A stretch of DNA of 64,000 bases from the NCBI RefSeq assembly GCF_001442625.1, contig NZ_LMZQ01000009.1, positions 178,247 to 242,246 on the forward strand, read 5' to 3'. A model generated the notes under the pieces. The model did no database searches, was not told the origin of the DNA, and saw nothing but the letters and a program-made list of their open reading frames with translations. The position numbers and the translations under genes were made by a program. Of this stretch, positions 26,880 to 35,526 are shown one piece after another. Each line of letters opens with the position of its first letter. Within the stretch, counting starts at the first letter, position 1. Origin of the DNA: Pedobacter ginsenosidimutans. GTDB taxonomy: Bacteria > Bacteroidota > Bacteroidia > Sphingobacteriales > Sphingobacteriaceae.

Positions 26880-27038
26880 TAATATAAATCGCGGGTGCGG
26901 TAATATAAATCGCGGGTGCGGTAATATAAATCGTGGGTGCAATAATATAAATCGTGGGTGCAATAATATAAATCGCGGGTACAATAATATAAATCACGGG
27001 TGCGGTAATATAAAGAGCGAATTAGATAATATAAATGG
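26880..27038. repeat. Tandem array of 21-bp units
   Basis: Seven units of TAATATAAATCGCGGGTGCGG (the first at 26880-26900) and a partial eighth (27027-27038). Units 1 and 2 are identical, units 3 and 4 are identical, and the seventh is much diverged. The period is exactly 21 bp, two helical turns. A frame of 57 codons (26872-27045) stays open because 21 is a multiple of three, giving NINRGCG heptapeptides, but this is not strong evidence of coding. It lies between the DUF1801 and DoxX genes; the rest of 26763-27219 is AT-rich with no clear gene. Confidence 0.9.
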
Positions 27039-27048
27039 TCAGTAGCTC

Positions 27049-27077
27049 ATGGTTAATGGACTATGGCTATTAACCAT
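27049..27077. repeat. Hairpin next to the tandem array
   Basis: ATGGTTAAT and ATTAACCAT form a perfect 9-bp stem with an 11-base loop. No T-run follows. Its proximity to the 21-bp array suggests a linked structure. Confidence 0.45.
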
Positions 27078-27219
27078 AAAACCATCAACCAAAACAGATT
27101 AACTTATTATTACACCCATGTACCCATGCCCAATGTGCTAATGACTAATGAACAAATGCCCAATAAACTATAAATAACTTTTATTATTTTTAAATTTAGA
27201 AACCAAAAATTAAACCACT

Positions 27220-27597
27220 ATGAAAATTGCAGTTATTATTGTACGCGTGCTATTAGCCGCCATGTATCTTTTTGCTTCTGTAAGCTATTTTCTTAATTTA
27301 ATGCCTAAGGCTCCGGAAATGACAGCGGCACAAACTAGTTTTATGACTGGCTTGATGGCATCTGTGTACCTTTTTCCATTGATCAAAATAACCGAACTGG
27401 TTAGTGGTATACTATTGCTTATTGGCCGTACAGCACCTTTAGCTGCACTCATAATTTTCCCGGTTACCTTAAACATTTTTCTTTACCATGCGTTTTTAGG
27501 TCCGAAAGATTTACCAATGGTTGCCGTAATGCTCCTGTTTAACTTATTCCTGCTTTATGCATATCGTGCCAAGTACCTACCGATCGTTTCAAAGTAA
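27220..27597 (+). CDS. DoxX-family membrane protein
   Basis: 125 residues with four membrane segments, starting with KIAVIIVRVLLAAMYLFASVS, and the typical LLIGRTAPLAAL and FPVTLNIFLYHAFL segments of DoxX/SURF4-like proteins. These may take part in quinone-linked redox work or membrane lipid homeostasis; no precise role is certain. It has a 180-bp upstream region free of genes. Confidence 0.8.
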   Translation: MKIAVIIVRVLLAAMYLFASVSYFLNLMPKAPEMTAAQTSFMTGLMASVYLFPLIKITELVSGILLLIGRTAPLAALIIFPVTLNIFLYHAFLGPKDLPMVAVMLLFNLFLLYAYRAKYLPIVSK

Positions 27598-27697
27598 ATT
27601 TTAGGATTTTCAAAAGTTCTCATAATTTTTCTCTTTATTTAGTGTTTCCATATAAGGTGTAATTATTATCTTTAGAAACTAACTAGAAATAAAAAAT

Positions 27698-28129
27698 ATG
27701 AGAAAGTTACCATTTTTAATGCTGCTTTTTGTTGCAGTATCGTTTTCTGCATTTGCACAGAACAAAGATGCTATTGTAGGCAAATGGCTTAATCCATCGG
27801 GTGAGGGGCAAATAGAAATTTATAAAAAAGGCGATAAATATTATGGGAAATTAGCCTGGATGAAGGAACCCAATCTAAATGGTAAACCTAAATTAGATGC
27901 TAAAAACCCTGACGAAAAGCTACAAAAGCGTGCTTTATTGAATCTGGAAATATTAAAGGATTTTGTTTACGATGATGGTAAGTGGACTGATGGAACGATT
28001 TACGATCCGAAAAGTGGCAAAACATACAGCTGTAATATGTCTTTAAAAAGTACCGATGTGTTAAACGTTCGCGGTTATGTAGGTATTTCTCTTTTAGGCC
28101 GATCAGAAACTTTTAGACGGGTAAAATAA
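27698..28129 (+). CDS. DUF2147 exported protein
   Basis: 143 residues with a signal peptide ending near AFAQ (residue 21). The mature protein follows the DUF2147 pattern: IVGKWLNPSGEGQIEIYKKGDKYYG, then a DPKSGKTYSC segment and a final RSETFRRV. This is a small beta-barrel like domain of unknown function. A near-consensus TATCTTTA lies 23 bp upstream of the ATG. Confidence 0.8.
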   Translation: MRKLPFLMLLFVAVSFSAFAQNKDAIVGKWLNPSGEGQIEIYKKGDKYYGKLAWMKEPNLNGKPKLDAKNPDEKLQKRALLNLEILKDFVYDDGKWTDGTIYDPKSGKTYSCNMSLKSTDVLNVRGYVGISLLGRSETFRRVK

Positions 28130-28136
28130 TTTATAG

Positions 28137-29156
28137 ATGAAGAAAATTCTATGGTGCCTTTTAATGGCACCTTTTTTTTGCACTGCACAGTCGTATTCCT
28201 TTAAACCCTTAAACGAGAATACCAAAACCAGTTTACGGGGTTTAAGTGTCGTATCAGATCGGGTTACCTGGGTAAGTGGTAGTAATGGATCGGTAGGTAA
28301 AACTACTGATGGTGGTATAACCTGGAAATGGTTAAAACCAAAGGGCTACGAAAAAATCGATTTCAGGGATATCGAGGCTTTCGACGATAAGCAAGCCATT
28401 ATTGTGGGCATTGCATCGCCGGCATACATTCTGAAAACAGTAGATGGAGGCGAAACCTGGACAGAAAATTATAAAAATGTAGATTCTGCTATATTTTTGG
28501 ATGGGGTAGGTTTCTGGGATAAAGATAAAGGACTCATTTTTGGCGATCCTATTAATGATAATATGCAGTTGCTCAAAACCCTGGATGCAGGTAAAACCTG
28601 GCAGGATATATCTGCAAACCTCAAAACTAAATTATCAAAAGGTGAGGCGAGTTTTGCGGCCAGTGGAACAACCATTAAAACGTTGGCTGGTGGTAAAACC
28701 TGGATTGCATCAGGTGGAGCAGTAGCCAACATTTACTTTTCTCCGGATTATGGACAAAACTGGCAGGTATTTAAATGCTCTATTTTACAGGGCGAAAATA
28801 GCACAGGTCCTTTCTCCATTGATTTTTTGAATGAAAAAATTGGTGTAACTGTTGGCGGAAACTATGTAAAAGATAAAGAAAATACCAATAATATTCTTTT
28901 AACGAGCGATGGAGGCAAAACCTGGCAAAAGCCAGTTACCCCGGTTTTAGGCTTCCGGTCGGGTGTAACCTATATTAATGCTAAAACCTTAATTGCTACA
29001 GGTACTTCAGGAACAGATATTTCTACTGATGGCGGTCAAAACTGGAAACACATTTCTGATAAAAGTTTTAATGCCGTTCAAAAAGCAAAAAAAGGTAAAC
29101 AGGTTGTTCTTGCAGGAGAAAAAGGTAATATTTATCAATTGGAGATCAACAAATAA
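28137..29156 (+). CDS. Exported BNR/Ycf48-like beta-propeller protein
   Basis: 339 residues with a short signal peptide ending near FCTAQ. At least five repeats with the Asp-box pattern (TDGGITWKW, VDGGETWTE, LDAGKTWQD, SDGGKTWQK, TDGGQNWKH) define a beta-propeller of the sialidase or Ycf48/HCF136 type. No catalytic sialidase residues are obvious, so it is more likely a binding or assembly factor. It starts 7 bp after the DUF2147 gene and is probably co-transcribed. Confidence 0.85.
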   Translation: MKKILWCLLMAPFFCTAQSYSFKPLNENTKTSLRGLSVVSDRVTWVSGSNGSVGKTTDGGITWKWLKPKGYEKIDFRDIEAFDDKQAIIVGIASPAYILKTVDGGETWTENYKNVDSAIFLDGVGFWDKDKGLIFGDPINDNMQLLKTLDAGKTWQDISANLKTKLSKGEASFAASGTTIKTLAGGKTWIASGGAVANIYFSPDYGQNWQVFKCSILQGENSTGPFSIDFLNEKIGVTVGGNYVKDKENTNNILLTSDGGKTWQKPVTPVLGFRSGVTYINAKTLIATGTSGTDISTDGGQNWKHISDKSFNAVQKAKKGKQVVLAGEKGNIYQLEINK

Positions 29157-29179
29157 AATTTCAATCCTATTACGTAACA

Positions 29180-29211
29180 GTTTTACTGATTAAGTATCTA
29201 ATCAGTAAAAC
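29180..29211. terminator. 13-bp perfect hairpin after the BNR gene
   Basis: GTTTTACTGATTA pairs perfectly with TAATCAGTAAAAC around a 6-base loop, 24 bp after the stop. No strong T-run follows, but it is likely the 3' end of the transcript. Confidence 0.6.
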
Positions 29212-29309
29212 ATTTCAATAAATAAAAAAGATTGAAGCATCGGGATTGATAAAATTTTGTTTCTTTGCTGTCAACTAAAACTTTAATTTAAAACATACAC
29301 ACTCGCTCA

Positions 29310-30125
29310 ATGGATTTTTTGCACACGATTTTAGGTGACGATATACAGGCCGGATTATTAATTATTTTGAATTTAATTGTGATCGAAAGTTTGCTTTCGG
29401 TAGACAATGCTGCTGTTTTGGCTACTATGGTAATGGATCTGCCAAAATCGCAAAGAGAAAAGGCATTAAAATATGGTATTATTGGTGCTTACGTTTTTAG
29501 GGGGATCTGTTTGTTCCTGGCTGCATGGTTGGTTAAAATCTGGTGGCTAAAACCACTTGGCGGTTTATACCTGTTGTACCTGGCTTTCGATTATTTTAGA
29601 AAAAAGAACAATAAAGGCAAGGAAGAAGAAGAGGAAGTAGACAAAAGCAAAAGCTGGATTTATAAATCTACTGTTGGCTTAATGGGGAATTTTTGGGCAA
29701 CGGTAGCTTTAGTAGAGGTAATGGATCTGGCCTTCTCTATCGATAATGTTTTTGCTGCTGTGGCTTTTACCGATCATATCTGGTTAATCTATATTGGTGT
29801 TTTTATCGGGATTTTGGCTATGCGTTTTGTGGCACAGGCTTTTGTTAAACTGATGGAGAAATTTACCTTTTTAGAAACGATAGCATTCATCGTAATTGCT
29901 GTTTTAGGAATTAAACTTACTTCATCATTAGTAACACATTTCTATCCCGAATCGCCTATTTCTCATGCTATCGAAGGTGAAAAAACAGATCTTTTTGTCT
30001 CTATCTTTACGGTAGCCATTTTCATTATACCAGTATTAACGTCCTTATTGTTTAACTATCCCAAAAAACACAAAAGCGATATCATCATTTCGGACGATGC
30101 CGAAAAGGTATTGGATAAATCTTAA
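29310..30125 (+). CDS. terC: TerC family integral membrane protein
   Basis: 271 residues with about seven membrane segments. The two TerC acidic motifs SLLSVDNAA and DLAFSIDNVFA are present and thought to be part of metal coordination. TerC and Alx proteins move or sense metals, and TerC anchors Ter complexes in the membrane. A cytoplasmic loop (KKNNKGKEEEEEVDKSKS) is charged. It lies 94 bp before the HAD gene of the ter group and is probably part of the same function. Confidence 0.88.
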   Translation: MDFLHTILGDDIQAGLLIILNLIVIESLLSVDNAAVLATMVMDLPKSQREKALKYGIIGAYVFRGICLFLAAWLVKIWWLKPLGGLYLLYLAFDYFRKKNNKGKEEEEEVDKSKSWIYKSTVGLMGNFWATVALVEVMDLAFSIDNVFAAVAFTDHIWLIYIGVFIGILAMRFVAQAFVKLMEKFTFLETIAFIVIAVLGIKLTSSLVTHFYPESPISHAIEGEKTDLFVSIFTVAIFIIPVLTSLLFNYPKKHKSDIIISDDAEKVLDKS

Positions 30126-30219
30126 ATTATAGGGCTTATCTGTGATAAATCTTACAATTAAACGTTGGTAATATTACAATCAAATTTGTAATATTAGAAT
30201 TTATAGGAAACAGGGTGCA

Positions 30220-30924
30220 ATGGCTTTTTACAAACATTACTCATTCGATCTTTGGTTAACGTTGATTAAATCAAATCCAGCGTATAAACAGGAGCGGACA
30301 CAATATTTTTACCAGAAATTTAATACTAAGCATAAAAATTTAGCAGAAATTGCTGTTATTTTTCGTCAGGTAGATTTAATGGTAAACGCCATTAATGAGC
30401 GGACAGGGAAAAATGTGGATGCTGATGAAATGTATTTAATGATCATCAGTATGATCAATGATTATGATTTCAATTTTCATGATGTAGATCTGCAGGAGAT
30501 TGATCACGACATGGAACAACTGGTTTTTACCCACATGCCTTTGCTATATAGCGATAGTTCTTTGACCGTATTGGAACAGCTTAAGTCAACGGGTTTAAGT
30601 TCGACCAATATTTTAAGCAATACTGGTTTTATAAAAGGGAAAACCTTAAAAAAAGTAATCAATCATTTGGGGATCGATAAGTTTATCGATTTTCAACTGT
30701 ATTCTGATGAAGTAAGGATGTCTAAACCCAATACCCGATTTTTTCAGTTGATGTTAGATACCATCGACAGGAGAAAACATCCGGAGTTAATGTTAAAAGA
30801 TGTAATCCATGTTGGCGATAACCCGCATGCTGATGTTCGTGGGGCAGAAGCAATGGGAATTAACAGTATGCTCATCAATTCTAATCACCTATCTATCTCA
30901 CACCTACTCTATGATACCGTATAA
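30220..30924 (+). CDS. HAD-superfamily hydrolase of the Ter locus
   Basis: 234 residues. Motif I is FDLWLTL with Asp10 as nucleophile, but the second Asp is replaced by Trp12, as in some dehalogenase-like subfamilies. Motif II is ILSNTG, motif III has Lys in RMSKPN, and motif IV reads HVGDNPHADVRGA. In Ter systems HAD proteins accompany phosphoribosyltransferases and are proposed to help build a nucleoside-like metabolite. The end overlaps the next gene by 14 bp, so translation is coupled. Confidence 0.85.
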   Translation: MAFYKHYSFDLWLTLIKSNPAYKQERTQYFYQKFNTKHKNLAEIAVIFRQVDLMVNAINERTGKNVDADEMYLMIISMINDYDFNFHDVDLQEIDHDMEQLVFTHMPLLYSDSSLTVLEQLKSTGLSSTNILSNTGFIKGKTLKKVINHLGIDKFIDFQLYSDEVRMSKPNTRFFQLMLDTIDRRKHPELMLKDVIHVGDNPHADVRGAEAMGINSMLINSNHLSISHLLYDTV

Positions 30925-31747
30925 TTTCTCACTCCATAAAATAGACAATACAGTCGATTTTGGCTTTAGTGCCGACGATTACAGTCGCTTTAAGTTTGGC
31001 GATGACCTGGTGGCCCGATCTTTTGGAAAAGACCTCGCCGATGGCTTTATCCGCTATTATTTAGCTGATAATGTAATTACCGATCAGATTGTGGTTATCT
31101 CTAGTCCTTATAGTTTTATTCCAACGGCAACCTTCGCCATGAAAAACTATTTCGTTTGCCAGCTTAACCGTTGGCTGGTCGAAAATGGTGGCTTGGCGGT
31201 ACAGGAAACCAAAGTGCACAGAACCATTACTTATAAAGAAGATTATGGTGAGTTAAGTGCCGAAGAAAGGCTTTCATTGATTGGAAATGATTCATTCCAC
31301 ATTGATAAAGATTTTCTCGCGGGTAAAACACTTTTATTTCTGGATGATATTAGAATTACCGGAAGCCATGAGCGGATGATCTTAAAAATGGCTAAGGAAT
31401 ACGGTTTAAAGAATGAAATGCATATGCTTTATTTCGCCGAACTGGTCAATAAAAATATCCATCCCAATGTAGAGAATTTTCTGAATTACCATCAGATCAA
31501 ATCTATTTTTGATCTGGAAGAAATTATCGATAGCGGCAATTTCAGGTTTAATACCCGTATTGTAAAATACATTTTAAATACTACTTCGAGCAGTTTTAAT
31601 CTATTTTTAGAACGTAGAAGTACCGATTTTATCAATCAGCTTTACGATCTGTCCTTAGGGAATAACTACCATACCATAGAAGCGTATTCTAAAAATTTAC
31701 ATCTTATAAAAGACTATATCAAAAACAACAATTATAAATTAATTTAA
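30911..31747 (+). CDS. Phosphoribosyltransferase-like protein of the Ter locus
   Basis: 278 residues from the ATG at 30911; the frame continues upstream inside the HAD gene, but this start gives a compact 14-bp overlap. The PRPP loop is LLFLDDIRITGSHE (residues 141-154), the signature of type I phosphoribosyltransferases. Ter-linked members are thought to act on a base or related compound, with the partner HAD, to make an unknown metabolite. It lies 2 bp before the first terD gene. Confidence 0.85.
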   Translation: MIPYNFSLHKIDNTVDFGFSADDYSRFKFGDDLVARSFGKDLADGFIRYYLADNVITDQIVVISSPYSFIPTATFAMKNYFVCQLNRWLVENGGLAVQETKVHRTITYKEDYGELSAEERLSLIGNDSFHIDKDFLAGKTLLFLDDIRITGSHERMILKMAKEYGLKNEMHMLYFAELVNKNIHPNVENFLNYHQIKSIFDLEEIIDSGNFRFNTRIVKYILNTTSSSFNLFLERRSTDFINQLYDLSLGNNYHTIEAYSKNLHLIKDYIKNNNYKLI

Positions 31748-31749
31748 AT

Positions 31750-32304
31750 ATGGCTATTAATTTGCAAAAGGGGCAAAGAGAAAATATCGATGCTCCTAAA
31801 TTTACAATAGGTTTAGGTTGGGATACCAACAGCTCTTCAACAGGTTCTGCATTCGATTTAGATGCTTCAATTTTTTTACTAAACGATCAGAAAAAACTAA
31901 TTTCAGACGAAAACTTTGTATTCTACAATAATTTGGTTTCTCCAGATGGTTCGGTAGAGCATACAGGTGATAACTTAACCGGTGATGGCGATGGCGATGA
32001 TGAGCAGATCAAAATTGATTTAACCAAAGCTGATGCTAAAGTAAACGAGATCTGTATTGTGGTAACCATCCACGATGCTGATAACAGAAGACAGAATTTT
32101 GGTCAGGTTAGAAACTCTTTCATCCGTATTTTTGATGCCGTAACCAATGAGGTGATCTTAAAATACGAATTAGAAGAAGATTTCTCTATCGAAACAGCAG
32201 TAGAATTTGGAAGAATTTACAAGCGCGAAGGCAAATGGAAATTTGAAGCTGTTGGCGTAGGTATGAAAGGTGGTTTACAGGATTATTTAAACAAATATCA
32301 ATAA
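31750..32304 (+). CDS. terD: TerD family protein 1
   Basis: 184 residues, cytoplasmic beta-sandwich. It has the usual MAINLQKGQ start, an IGLGWD segment, FDLDAS, and the calcium-binding acidic loop GDNLTGDGDGDDEQI. The related E. coli TerD binds calcium. These proteins are thought to form stress-response complexes with TerC. It is 2 bp after the phosphoribosyltransferase gene. Confidence 0.92.
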   Translation: MAINLQKGQRENIDAPKFTIGLGWDTNSSSTGSAFDLDASIFLLNDQKKLISDENFVFYNNLVSPDGSVEHTGDNLTGDGDGDDEQIKIDLTKADAKVNEICIVVTIHDADNRRQNFGQVRNSFIRIFDAVTNEVILKYELEEDFSIETAVEFGRIYKREGKWKFEAVGVGMKGGLQDYLNKYQ

Positions 32305-32308
32305 TATT

Positions 32309-32923
32309 ATGGCAATAAATCTTCAAAAAGGACAACGTATCAGTCTGGAAAAAAGTAATGGCAGCAAACTTCAGAATGTTTGTGTAGGTATTAACTGGGG
32401 CGCCATTGAAAAGAAAGGCCTTTTCGGTTTCGGATCATCAAAAGAAGCGGTAGATTTAGATGGAAGCTGTGCATTATACAACGAAAACAAACAACTTTTA
32501 GAGGTCGTTTATTTTGGTAACCTAAAGTCTAAAAATGGTTCTGTAAAACATAGCGGCGATGATTTAACCGGCGATATGGGCGGCGATGATGGCTTAGATA
32601 ACGAGATTATCACACTTGATTTCTCTCAGTTGGATGCCAATGTAAACTATGTTGCCTTTGTATTGAATAGTTTTAGGGGCCATGATTTTGGTACGATCCC
32701 TTTTGCGTCAATCCGCATTTATGAGGGCACAACAAAACGTGTTAACGAAGTTTTTGCTAAATTCGATATTGCTAACGGAGCCAACTTTGCTGGTCACGTA
32801 TCGATGGTAATGGGTGTTTTTTACAAGAAAAACGGCGAATGGAAATTTAATGCCATTGGCGAACCAACCAAAGATAAGAAACTCGAAGAGACCGTTAAAA
32901 CCGTAACTCAAAACTATTTATAA
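32309..32923 (+). CDS. TerD family protein 2 (TerZ/TerE-like)
   Basis: 204 residues, a paralogue of the preceding protein, with the same MAINLQKGQ start, VDLDGSCALY, and an acidic loop GDDLTGDMGGDDGLDNEII. It carries a short extra glycine-rich loop (GLFGFGSSKEA) and a C-terminal tail. The pair probably forms a heteromeric complex. Spacing to the first terD gene is 4 bp. Confidence 0.9.
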   Translation: MAINLQKGQRISLEKSNGSKLQNVCVGINWGAIEKKGLFGFGSSKEAVDLDGSCALYNENKQLLEVVYFGNLKSKNGSVKHSGDDLTGDMGGDDGLDNEIITLDFSQLDANVNYVAFVLNSFRGHDFGTIPFASIRIYEGTTKRVNEVFAKFDIANGANFAGHVSMVMGVFYKKNGEWKFNAIGEPTKDKKLEETVKTVTQNYL

Positions 32924-32950
32924 GCCATAAGGCTGGTAATTAATCAAACT

Positions 32951-34048
32951 ATGGAAACCAACCCAAACGTTACCCAAGCCCTTACTCCGGTTAAACTGGA
33001 TAAAGATGGCAATGTGGATCTCGAGAAAATAACCTCAGAGGAAACGCTTAAATACAATGAGATTGGAAAATCGTTAGAACCATCAGATGTAAATTCTATC
33101 CTGAATTACGGAAGCGATGCCCAAAACTCAATGGAGAAATACAGTAACGAGTTTTTATCGTCTGTACGGACCTATAACAGTGGCGAAGTTGGCGGTTTAA
33201 TTAACGAACTGCTTACCGAACTGAATTATATCGATGTTTCAGAATTGGAGCAAAGTGCATTTAAGAACTTTATTTCTAAAATCCCGTTTTTAAAAAGCCT
33301 TGTTGTTGATGTAAAAAAACTTTTCCAGAAGTATGATGTGGTGGTGAATAATATTGATAAAATCACCAACAAAATTAAAGCTGGAAGGTTAAACTCCATT
33401 AAAGACAACAGTTCGCTGCAAACCATGTTCGATAGCAATGTAGGTTATATTCACCAAATGGAGGAACTGATTATTGCCGGACAGATGAAATACAACGAGC
33501 TGAGCATCAAACTTGCTGAGATGGAAGGCCGACCTGCCGATTACCAGGATTATGAAATTGCCGATTTAAGGGATTTTATTAGCCGTTTGGATAAAAGACT
33601 GGCCGACATGAAAATTGTTCGTTTCATCATGTTGCAATCTTTAGCGCAAATCCGTGTGGTACAGAACAACAATACTTCAATTGCAGAAAAAGCACAGTCG
33701 ATTGTATCTACAACCATTCCGGTATGGAAAAACCAATTGACCATTGCTGTTGCTTTACAAAGGCAAAAAGCCAACGTAGAGATGCAGAAGAAAATTTCGG
33801 ATACCACGAATACTATTTTGCAGAAAAATGCTGAGATGCTAAAACAAAACAGTATCGATGTAGCCAAAGAGAATGAAAAAACAGTAGTATCTTTGGAAAC
33901 CTTGAAACAAACCACTTCATCGTTGATTGAAACGCTTAATGAGGTTAAACAGATCCATGAAGCGGGTGCACAGAGTAGAAGAGTGTTAGATGGCGAACTT
34001 AAAACTTTGGAAACAGAGTTGAAAAAGAACGTTACGAGGGTGAGTTAA
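32951..34048 (+). CDS. telA: Toxic anion resistance protein, TelA family
   Basis: 365 residues, cytoplasmic and largely helical with long coiled coils, in the pattern of the TelA/KlaA family known for tellurite resistance. Segments include SLAQIRVVQNNNTSIAEKAQ, IVSTTIPVWKNQLTIAVALQ and a C-terminal coiled coil with a LKTLETEL ending. It is thought to be a structural partner of TerD-like proteins. It lies 27 bp after the second terD gene. Confidence 0.88.
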   Translation: METNPNVTQALTPVKLDKDGNVDLEKITSEETLKYNEIGKSLEPSDVNSILNYGSDAQNSMEKYSNEFLSSVRTYNSGEVGGLINELLTELNYIDVSELEQSAFKNFISKIPFLKSLVVDVKKLFQKYDVVVNNIDKITNKIKAGRLNSIKDNSSLQTMFDSNVGYIHQMEELIIAGQMKYNELSIKLAEMEGRPADYQDYEIADLRDFISRLDKRLADMKIVRFIMLQSLAQIRVVQNNNTSIAEKAQSIVSTTIPVWKNQLTIAVALQRQKANVEMQKKISDTTNTILQKNAEMLKQNSIDVAKENEKTVVSLETLKQTTSSLIETLNEVKQIHEAGAQSRRVLDGELKTLETELKKNVTRVS

Positions 34049-34055
34049 TTAAAAT

Positions 34056-35018
34056 ATGGATGAATACCGTTTAAATATTATCAAAAAATCAAGCGCAGAG
34101 ATCAACCGTTTACAGTTGCTCTCTGTGTTTTTTGATGATGAGGTGATTTATAAAATTTATTTAAGAAGCCAGGTTATTCATCAACTTTTTGCCAACAACG
34201 AAGAATTAGAGATCGAAAAATTAGATCTTTTCCATCTTCAGTTTACCGATAGCGTGATCGAACTGCTCAAAAAGATTAAAAAGAGCAATGAGAAAAACGT
34301 ATCGCTTATTTACGATGAAATTGACCTGAATGAAGAGCTGATCGACCGCATGGCAGGTGCGCTTGTTGATCAGAAAAGTTATCAGCAGGATAAACAAAAG
34401 CAATCGTTAAAAGTGAACCTATCGCTCCGGAAACTATTTAGTGTGCTTTCTGATCTAAGTTCCGATTTTCCTTTCTCCAAAAATATCAACGTTTTTAGCT
34501 CTAAATACGCCAACGATTTTTATTTCGATCTCACCACCGATCAATTTGCTAAACTGATTGATTTTCAAAGTAAACAGGTGTATACCAATGTTTATGCAAC
34601 CATCGAGAAAAAACTGATGGGCAAATTGTGTAAGTACGATTTTCGGACCGAATTTTATATTGGTTTAAAATCGGGTGAACTGGTAATTGAAGTATATAAA
34701 TTTTTAGATATAGACAGTTATTACCTGTTTTTTCCAAGCAGAAACCTGTTCTTGTTCTGCGATTTAACCATTTTGAAAGATTTGGATATGTCTAATAACC
34801 TTTCAGAGCGGGAGCGGATTGTACAAGAACTGCAATATAAAAACGATAAGTTAAAAAGTAATGCTGCGGTTTTAAAAACGGCAATTCCCAATGAGGTTGT
34901 TAATTTGTTAGAAGATAGTTACGGTAAAATATCGGACATTAATTTCCTAAACCACCTCAATAATTTCGATGTACAATCGAATATTTTGAAGACCATGCTG
35001 AAGACGGATTTGTTTTAG
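34056..35018 (+). CDS. Unrecognised 320-residue protein, last gene of the Ter locus
   Basis: 320 residues, no signal peptide or membrane segment. The composition is rich in Lys, Asp, Leu and Asn, mostly helical at both ends with a central beta-rich part (about 150-230) containing YANDFYFDLTTDQF, FRTEFYIGLKSGEL and YYLFFPSRNLFLF. The C-terminal NLLEDSYGKISDINFLN segment is helical. No family is recognised. It begins 7 bp after telA, on the same strand, with no terminator between, so it probably acts together with TelA and TerD. Confidence 0.75.
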   Translation: MDEYRLNIIKKSSAEINRLQLLSVFFDDEVIYKIYLRSQVIHQLFANNEELEIEKLDLFHLQFTDSVIELLKKIKKSNEKNVSLIYDEIDLNEELIDRMAGALVDQKSYQQDKQKQSLKVNLSLRKLFSVLSDLSSDFPFSKNINVFSSKYANDFYFDLTTDQFAKLIDFQSKQVYTNVYATIEKKLMGKLCKYDFRTEFYIGLKSGELVIEVYKFLDIDSYYLFFPSRNLFLFCDLTILKDLDMSNNLSERERIVQELQYKNDKLKSNAAVLKTAIPNEVVNLLEDSYGKISDINFLNHLNNFDVQSNILKTMLKTDLF

Positions 35019-35526
35019 GGTTGGTTTTTGCCACCTAAGACACCTGAGCGCAGCTAAGAAGTATCGTGCGGATTAATTATCACTGTCGCAAGAAATCGTC
35101 ATTGCTGTAAGGGCTTATGCCAGGTTAGTTAAGTTTTTTGGAAATCAGTTCCAGTACTTTTTTGGTATTGTCAGTCCCGCTTTTTATTCCAAGTCCTCGC
35201 TCGTGCCTCGCTGTGGGCTTTACATTGCAATCGGGTTTAAGGGGCAGAGTTAGTGGTACTATTAAGAGATTCCAATTCTATGTGCCTACCTTTGTTAAAT
35301 AAACCCGACAGAGCGGAATAGCCCGCAACGCAGTGAGGACTATAAGCGATGGCGGGGCTGCAGCACCTGTGAAACACCGAACGCAGATTTCCAAAATAGA
35401 GAAGTCGTTATTGTGGAGAGGAACGACAAAGCAATCTTAAAACGTTTGTTAATCATCCTTTCGCATTAAGATTGCTTCGTCGGCTGAAAAAGCCTTCTCG
35501 CAATGACGATCTTGTGATAGAAATTA
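35019..35526. repeat. Non-coding gap with a large imperfect inverted repeat
   Basis: 508 bp without a credible gene. Near-complementary arms GTCCTCGCT to GTGGGCTT (35193-35220) and AGCCCGCA to GTGAGGAC (35320-35340) enclose a second pair CGGGTTTA (35232-35239) and TAAACCCG (35300-35307). A weaker CAATGACGATC end with a short hairpin (GGCTGAAAAAGCC) lies near 35488-35512. The pattern fits a dispersed repeat of Sphingobacteriaceae. It separates the Ter locus from a convergent gene. Confidence 0.6.

Noticed and set aside
26880..27038. CRISPR-like array
   Set aside because: The 21-bp units are directly adjacent with no spacers, and no cas genes are near.
26872..27045. Gene for a heptapeptide-repeat protein
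   Set aside because: The frame is open only because the unit length is a multiple of three; other frames are also open, there is no good start, and the third codon positions are not clearly constrained.
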